Positions 57,801 through 64,000 of a DNA stretch of 64,000 bases are shown here, one piece after another; the stretch's first letter is position 1, and each line of letters starts with the position of its first letter. A program made the position numbers and the translations under genes. The stretch spans positions 9,031,407 to 9,095,406 of the forward strand of contig NC_047082.1 of NCBI RefSeq assembly GCF_902459465.1, in the 5' to 3' direction. The notes under the pieces were generated by a model. It saw nothing but the letters and a program-made list of their open reading frames with translations, had not been told where the DNA came from and made no database searches. Origin of the DNA: Asterias rubens. Lineage: Eukaryota; Echinodermata; Asteroidea; Forcipulatida; Asteriidae.

Positions 57801-60800
57801 GAACTCTCTTTGAACAATCTATTGAACATGTTATCGTTGCCGTGGTGATGTCATAAATATTGATGATACTGTTCAAAATGACGATGTAAAGCTCTCCGTC
57901 CGGTGACCACGACACAAAATCAGCAGCTGTGAATTAATGAAAAGGACAAACACTTATCTATAGAAATGTATTTGTTTCATTTGCAATTGCCTTCTTCAAG
58001 TAACGAGATGGACAGTATAGAGCAAGTTTGAATTTGCATCGGCAATGCTGTATTTTGTGTTTCAGCAGTCTTCAGTCGTTTCTTTTGCAGCCTTGAAGGA
58101 TGTACTAGGAGGTTGACAACAATAACGAATCACAATAATAATAATAATAATGAACGGCACTTATATAGCGCTTCACACAACAGTCCCGAAGCGCTTTACA
58201 CAAATTAATGAGTAAACATGTAAGTTTTCAGCAGATGTTTGAAAATGTTCTCGTTTGGAGCAGTTCTGATGTTGTGCGGTAAGTTGTTCCAGAGTGAGAG
58301 TGAAGAATATGAGAACGAGCGGTGGCCAAATGACTTTGTGCGAGTGATGTATGGGACTAGTTGAGTGGTAGAGCTAGAGCGGAGGGTACGATGAGGGACA
58401 TAGGATGAAGGAGATCTTGAAGATAGTGAGGTGCGGATTGGTGAAGAGATTTGTATGTCAGCAGGAGAAGTTTGAATTCTATGCGTTTGGAGACGGGTAA
58501 CCAATGAAGTGAGCGAAGTACTGGGACGATATGTTGTCGAGGTGATGAGCGGTTGCAAATTATTCTGATATTTTGTTACTGTTATCACCTGGAAATAAAG
58601 GTTACGCTGAATGAATTGAAATAAAAAGTTTTAAAGCATGTAAGGCTTGCACTTCTTTCTCGATGAAGGGGGGGTACATCAATTTTTCCTCTAGCAAGGG
58701 GCACTTCTAGGAAGAAAGTTTTAATTTGTATTGGAACTTTGCAAAGGGCAGGCACCACAACAATTGATGTGGTTTCATGGGTTATCTGAGGGCCTGAGCC
58801 TGTAACATAAATTGTCGGATGTTGTTTTTTTTACTAACTTGTAGCAGATCTTAAGAGTGTCAGACACTTACACTGCTTCATATTTGTTGTGTACGCAACT
58901 CTTCCCTTGATGAGGTTCCATGTTCGGAGTGACATGTCATGACCGGCAGACAGAGCCAGCTTTCCTGACGGATGAATGGCTAGTGAGTTTACCCCACCTC
59001 TGTCAAAAAAAACAAAAAACATCAATGTGTGTTCAAAAAAAGTAGGAATATTTAACTGTGTACATTGTACAAGGGCAGGGGTCGATTTCACAAAAAAATT
59101 AGGACTAGTCCTAGGAGATATAAAAAACATATGGGTCGTCCTAAGTTAGAACTAGTAACCCGTCCTAGCTCGAGATAAGACTAGTCTTAACTCTTTGTGC
59201 AATCCACCCCTGACCTAAAAAGTACACATACTGATGTCTTTAACAGACTTCAATCACAATTTATCTGACTTTTCCCAAAAGCAAACTGAAATCAGACTGA
59301 AGTCTAGAAGATCATGCCTGCTATCATAACTACTCCCAAGTCCCAACAACACATTTTTTTTATTGCAGATAATTATTCCCTAATCAGTTACTCACTTGTG
59401 AGCTCGTAAACTTTTCATTAACTCCCATGAATCTGTATTCCATATACATAGAGTGCCGTCGGTGCTGCTACTCAACATGTGGTTGTCACCATGGAAACAT
59501 AAGCTGGTAATCGAACCTGCAAGTAAAGTATTACAAATAAACATATTGAGAAAAAGGAAGACATTTAAAAGACATCTAAAACAAAAATGAAAGGAAGCAC
59601 ACACTTAACATGGAACCTTGAAGTTGGTCTTAATTTCTGTTTCTGTTTAATGTTGGTCTTTTTCTCTTTGTTTTTTTTCCATTTTCTTTTTGTCTGTCCC
59701 TAGAAACAGAGAATGTGTTTCTAAAGCAGTTAAAGTTTAATGACAATTGCCCTAGCGATGGACTTGGTAGCCCCAGCCCCACTTATGGCAGCTCTCATGG
59801 CTCTGTGGTTTTTTAATATTAAAATAGAAGTGCCCCTGATCAAATTTATGGCCTTGCTCTTTCAAGACTGGTATTCACAGCCTGGCAGTGGCATACAGAT
59901 AAACAAGCCAACATGTTGCCTTTGTTGCCCCTGGACATTGCCTTGGGTGTCCATTAACATGTTTAAATAGAAATTTACAATTTCCCCACAAAGGTGCCGT
60001 TTCTGCAGGAGAAAAAGCCTTGGGGCTTTTGAAAGAAGCATCCAATGCCAATTTCTACATGTGTAGGATTCATCCTATCTCGAGTTAGGACAAGTAACTA
60101 GTCCTAACTTAGGATTAATCTTAAGGTTTACATGTTACAGTGCAAGGATGGGACTCATCCCAAATCCTAAGATAAATCCTAAGCTAGGAAGAGTTTGGTG
60201 AAATCAACGGCTGGACAGTTAAAGTTGACATTTCATTCTGGTTGTCTTACCAGAATGTTGCAGAAGTGCTCCAAGTTCTCTATTAGTTTTCACGTTATAT
60301 AGATGGATTGTTTCATCTGTGCTTCCGGTGGCCAGGAACGTCCTGTTGGCTGCAATTGTCTTGACATAACCAATGTGGGAATTGTCTGTAAACTTCGCCT
60401 TGATCTCAAATGAATCCTGAAATAATAAATTACAGTCATGTTCCGCATTATGATGGGAAGATGAAACAATACAATTCATTAATAATGATTAATGTGTATT
60501 TACTGTGCAGATTCTACAATTAAAAGATAGGTCAAGTCATGCTCATAGTTTCATAAACAGTAAAACAGTTGTGACAATCATAACCCTCCATAGCAAGTCA
60601 TGTCAGCAGTCAGGACCTCAACAATGCTCAACAAGACAGTGACCCTGACGTGCCTGAGACAGACACACTACTTTTAGTTTTACAAGTTTTTATTTTTTCT
60701 GAGAGTGAGTGAGAGTACATATTGATTGATATTTCCCTGTTTTACCAAGTTTACTGTTTTTCATTCCAGATTTATAATTATATACATTTAATTTTAATGT

Positions 60801-61490
60801 TTTTAAGAATAGTTTTATTTAATTTAGTTAGTTTTTTTTTTAAGTGTTTACTTTTATTTTTTATCGAAGTTAAATTCTTGTTCGTATAGATTGATTGTAA
60901 TTTTGTATTTTGTATGTGACTTTACTTTGTGAGTTGCGAAAAATAATAATAATGCTTGCTTAACAACCGCACCAGTCATGCTCATGCCACTCACCGAGTG
61001 CCAGTGGCTATGCATCTTACCTCGTGTGTAATATAACAGAATCAAACTTTTTATGGGACTGGGGTGTGGGGGGGCTGAAAATCACAGTGTGAAAATCGAA
61101 CTTTTTCAACTGGGTGCCGAGTTTGTATTTCTACGTACATGTGCCGAGTTTGTGGGTGCCGAGTTTGCAAGGTGCCGAGGTTGTAAGTGCCGAGATTGCA
61201 AGGTGCCGAGTTTGCTGGTGCCGAGTTTGCAAGGTGCTGAAGTGACCGGTACCCCATTGCATGCAGTACAGTGTGCGTGTGGTACGGTGAGTCGACAGGA
61301 CAGTCGACTGCAGCAAAAACATCTAGCAATAGCTTGACAAATCAATCAACATACATAACATAATTGACATAGATACTTTTAAACAGACAAACCAACTCTT
61401 ATACCATACCTCATTCTCAATAACTTCATAACCAAGGGTTGTTCTCTCGTAACAGCCAACGAAAATTTCTAAGCACGTGGGGGCTGACAT
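54816..61490 (-). CDS. PAK1IP1: PAK1-interacting protein 1 / MAK11-like WD40 protein
   Basis: Nine coding exons join in frame to 363 residues: 61410-61490, 60251-60416, 59396-59516, 58872-58999, 57781-57926, 57427-57530, 56788-56905, 55684-55867 and 54816-54859. The start region (LEIFVGCYERTTLGYEV) is characteristic of PAK1IP1. WD40 repeats follow: FLATGSTDETIHLYNV, MLSSSTDGTLCIWNTDSWEL, LALSAGHDMSLRTWNLIKG, FVSWSPDGELYIVILN, ILAVGGEGQTIQLFEI and WLVSVSSDSFLKVWSV. The protein ends in a Ser/Lys-rich tail and a basic nucleolar-type terminus (LKKKKIRIKKQTP). Family members act in the nucleolus in 60S ribosomal subunit assembly, and the human protein also inhibits PAK1. The length is close to the human 392. 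The ATG has A at -3. Confidence 0.95.
54971..55358. repeat. MITE family I full copy
   Basis: The ends are CCTTAAAGGCAGTGGACACT and AATAGTGTCCAGTGTCTTTAA. It is very close in sequence to 52384-52775, so the two are probably recent insertions. It lies in the last PAK1IP1 intron. Confidence 0.92.
56377..56760. repeat. MITE family I full copy
   Basis: The ends are TTAAAGGCACTGGACACTAC and AAAGGTGTCCAGTGCCTTTC. It ends 28 bp from the PAK1IP1 exon 7 donor. Confidence 0.92.
58128..58570 (-). mobile_element. LINE 3' end (L2/CR1-like), truncated
   Basis: The minus frame 58205-58588 ends in the reverse-transcriptase C-terminal signature: LVPYITRTKSFGHRSFSYSS, LSLWNNLPHNIRT, FKHLLKTYMFTH. It is followed by the 3' tail GCGCTATATAAGTGCCG and an ATT microsatellite. 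It is from a different family than 3066-3545 but the same general type. It lies in PAK1IP1 intron 4. Confidence 0.72.
59078..59210. repeat. Palindromic TTAGGACTAGTCCTA element
   Basis: It begins GGGGTCGATTTCACAAAAAA and ends CTCTTTGTGCAATCCACCCC. It is the same family as 21158-21307 and lies in PAK1IP1 intron 3. Confidence 0.85.
60068..60208. repeat. Degenerate copy of the TTAGGACTAGTCCTA element
   Basis: It contains TCGAGTTAGGACAAGTAACT, AGTCCTAACTTAGGATTAAT and GTTTGGTGAAATC, a diverged relative of 21158-21307. It ends about 40 bp from the donor of PAK1IP1 exon 2. Confidence 0.7.
61110..61235. repeat. GTGCCGAGTTTG minisatellite (15-16 bp)
   Basis: Seven to eight units start GTGCCGAG(T/G/A)TTG with alternating 15- and 16-bp spacing, the first expanded. 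It lies in PAK1IP1 intron 1. The unit creates several spurious open frames on both strands. Confidence 0.9.
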
Positions 61491-63052
61491 CTTGAATTGG
61501 AAAATAAAACTAAATAAGTTGGATTCTTAAATTTGTTTATACAAAATATTTTTCTTTTTTCTTCCTTTTTGAGTATTTTTTTTTGTTTTTAATTGACTTA
61601 CATTTTTTTACTTTTATTTTTATAAAAATTATTGATAAATTATGTTACATTTGTTGTTTAAATTAAATAATGTTAATGATTGAGACTGTTATGATTATCA
61701 ACCGTTGAGGGCGTAGTTGCACATGTTTTTCAGGAGCCGAAACTTTTTCGTTTTAGTCAACTGCCGTATACGACCGTCACTCAGCATCAGTACAGCAACA
61801 TAGGCCTGTTGTGAAGCTCAAAACTTTCCTCCCATGCTTACCGTACCACCATCGGTCGGAACTCAACTCTTGACAGTCCATGGAATAGAGAAAACTAAAA
61901 TTACACACAAATTAAAGGTTCCTTCCAATAAATCATAGAGACTCTATTCATCATTAATGGCCCTGAGCCCGCTTTCACCCTCAAGAAAAATGTCTGCAAC
62001 CACGATCGTGCGTGAAGACGACGCTTATTGACGGACATTTTAAACATTTTGGCGCTTGAGTTAACATTTTTATTATGGAACCGTGCTGAACAGTTGGTGT
62101 ACAAAACTGTCTGACTTGTTTCGAACGTAGGTAAAGTGTTGCTGTCTTTCCTTTTAGAATGTTAAGAATGTTTGTTCATTTGTCTGTCTTATGAGCTTGA
62201 TATTTTTCTTTCAAATTTGAAAGTAACGAAGAGTAGGCCTAGCTTAACAATAAATTGTTATTTGTTTTTATAAACTCTGTCGTCGTGCGTGTAGTTGTTA
62301 AAAATGTAATAATATTACTAATATAAACTGGTTCACCTACAGAGGTCGCTCTTCATGCTCTTCAACACGACAACAGGACATTTGTAGCCTACTTCTTTAA
62401 GTTCACGTTCTTGATTGTAATGTGGGGTCAGTGTGGGGTCAAGCTCTCTAACCATACTCTGACATTCTGAACTGAACCAACAAAGGATTCAGATATCAGA
62501 GCCAGAGAGCATTATTAATAAATATTATTATGAGCATACAAGCAAGAAAATGAGTGATTTGAATTTCGCCCTGTTCGTTATGAATGAGCATGATGATGGG
62601 TTGTTACCCTCTGGCTTCGTCGTCGGCCGGCAGGAGATTACATTAACAAAACTATTTTTGGGTCACACTTGTTAAAAAAAAAAAAAATGACAATTGACGC
62701 GCCTGAATCCCCCTGATAACAACTGTGGAACAACAAGTTTTAAATGCACTTTTAAAACAATATTTGAACATCAGTAACTGCCATTAATTATGTATCTTTT
62801 ATATCACCTTCAATTTGTTGAAAAATATGTGTTTGTAATGTACTGTTAAAATTTATAAAGGGTTTTCACCTGGTCTTGGTGCCCCTTCAAAAATGGAAGT
62901 GCCCTTTGCACAAAGAAAACGGCCTTGCCCATTAAAAGATGAGATTCTAAGCCTGTTTGTGTCATATACCTGAATATTAAACTAACATCTCTTGTTTTAA
63001 CTCCCAACAGATTGGTAGAGCTCCCCAATCTCTTCATTTTCAAGTCGGAGGC
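61491..63052. promoter_or_regulatory. Head-to-head PAK1IP1/RAE1 intergenic region
   Basis: The start codons are 1.56 kb apart and divergent. A plus-strand donor-like site at 62131 (CGTAG/GTAAAG) and the acceptor before RAE1 (CTCCCAACAG, 63001-63010) suggest a non-coding RAE1 first exon ending at 62130. That leaves about 600 bp between possible transcription starts, compatible with a shared promoter. No TATA box is evident. An A-tract lies at 62674-62688. Confidence 0.45.
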
Positions 63053-64000
63053 ATGTTTGGTGCAACAACAGGGTTTGGTGCGGCCACCACCGGAGCGGGA
63101 ATGTTCGGCCAGACTGCAGCGACAGCTGGGGGTACCCATAACCCTATGAAAGACTTTGAGGTGGCCAATCCACCGGATGACAGTATTAGTTCACTTGCGT
63201 TTAGCCCAGGAACAGTGCCAACAACTTTCCTTATTGCAGGATCATGGGATAATAATGTGAGTTTTGGTGCATAATGCACGGTGACTGCTCTATATATTCC
63301 GACACCTATGTTCCAACAACCCTCTCTCTTATCTTAGCTGCTTAGGACTGGGTGTCCCCTGGCTACTTCTAGAAACTATAAGGCTCCCCCGTGAGCCTTA
63401 TAGGGGTCTAATATTTTGGGCCTCCTTAACGCTATACGTTTTTCAAATCATTTATTATTAGGTTCGTTGTTGGGAGGTGCAAAACACAGGAGCTACGGTA
63501 CCCAAGGCTCAACAAACACACCAGGGCCCTGTCCTCGACGTCTGCTGGAATGATGTAAGTATGGGGAGGTGTTGGGGTTTAGGAAAGAATAAATTTATTT
63601 CTAGTTTTAACCTGGGCCCAATTTCATGGCTCTGGTTACTGTAAGCACAGAAACGGCGCTTACAGAAGCAGGGAATTTTGTGCTTACCGCAAGCGTATTT
63701 CACGGGTTAGCGGCAAAAATTTTGCCTAGGCATTCGACGCTTACAAGGCTAGTGCAGAAATTCGCCGCTTGCACGCAGGCGGGAAATTGTGATCGTAAGT
63801 GCAGAATTCGGCGGTAAGCAGAGCCATGAAAATTGGGCTCGGCTACTACGGGGATCATTCATTTTTCCCTTCCATTCTGCAGGGCTCAATTTCATAGAGC
63901 TGCTTAAGCACAAAATTTTGCTTTAAAAGCAAAACAATCTTTGCTTAGTAAAATCAGATTACCAGCTAAGACTCCACTGAATTGTTATGCTAAGTAAACA
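63053..64000 (+). CDS. RAE1: mRNA export factor RAE1 (Gle2), 5' part
   Basis: Two coding exons are inside the window, 63053-63256 and 63462-63554, giving the first 99 residues in frame; the gene continues past the edge. The N-terminus is the Gly/Thr/Phe-rich tail ([20 protein letters not shown]), then [20 protein letters not shown] and the first WD40 blade ([10 protein letters not shown] joined to VRCWEVQ), then [10 protein letters not shown]. This is diagnostic of RAE1, a seven-bladed propeller that binds NUP98 at nuclear pores, supports mRNA export and acts in mitotic spindle control. The ATG lies 43 bp after an acceptor, so at least one non-coding exon is upstream. The remainder of the window (63555-64000) is intron with two repeats. 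Confidence 0.95.
63612..63842. repeat. Palindromic element with GGGCCCAATTTCATGGCTCT ends
   Basis: The left end GGGCCCAATTTCATGGCTCT and the right end AGAGCCATGAAAATTGGGCT are complementary. The inside is rich in GCTTAC and GTAAGC words pairing across the element. It lies in a RAE1 intron. Confidence 0.8.
63878..64000. repeat. Dispersed CATAGAGCTGCTTAAGC repeat, cut by window end
   Basis: It begins CTCAATTTCATAGAGCTGCT and follows the 45200-45430 copy for its whole visible length, up to TTGTTATGCTAAGTAAACA. Confidence 0.75.

Noticed and set aside
61053-61345. Overlapping 60-95 residue frames on both strands
   Set aside because: All are by-products of the GTGCCGAGTTTG minisatellite in PAK1IP1 intron 1.

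Overview
This window is nuclear DNA from an animal, most likely an echinoderm and probably a sea star. The genes have many short coding exons with GT-AG introns. All recognisable proteins are metazoan families (ENPP ectophosphodiesterase, PDIK1L/STK35-like kinase, BTB-Kelch, IQANK1, calpain, PAK1IP1, RAE1). The space between exons is filled with short inverted-repeat elements, tRNA-derived SINEs and LINE 3' ends of kinds I associate from memory with sea-star and other marine invertebrate genomes. The species call is inference. All exon joins below were made by hand from splice consensus, frame continuity and family similarity.

Layout. 1-2,060: no clear gene, but a foldback element and a 75-bp tandem repeat that may be an exon encoding a coiled coil. 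2,061-7,058 (minus): first ENPP4/5-like gene. 8,081-8,914 (plus): single-exon protein kinase. 8,915-14,343: gene-poor and repeat-rich. 14,344-18,216 and 20,144-23,994 (minus): second and third ENPP genes with the same six-exon structure; the third has one in-frame TGA. 23,995-28,307: no convincing gene, ending in a tandem array made from the 3' tail of the next gene. 28,308-32,883 (minus): BTB-BACK-Kelch gene. 36,195-41,723 (plus): IQANK1. 44,145-51,761 (minus): calpain protease with a probable acylated N-terminus and no C-terminal EF-hand domain. 54,816-61,490 (minus): PAK1IP1. 63,053 to the window end (plus): start of RAE1, divergent from PAK1IP1.

The genes do not form one pathway. The clearest local unit is the tandem ENPP triplet: three secreted or membrane-tethered phosphodiesterases that keep all metal ligands but share changes around the nucleophile (Ser for Thr, Ser/Cys for the usual Asn). 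PAK1IP1 (60S ribosome assembly) and RAE1 (mRNA export and mitotic checkpoint) are housekeeping genes arranged head to head.

The most unusual non-gene signals are a Kelch C-terminal tail tandemly repeated beyond its stop codon, a short inverted-repeat element that still encodes the first residues of a THAP zinc finger, a recurrent element with a hammerhead-like CTGAAGA...GAAAC core, three consecutive hairpins between the Kelch gene and IQANK1, and duplicated or repeat-abutting splice sites.
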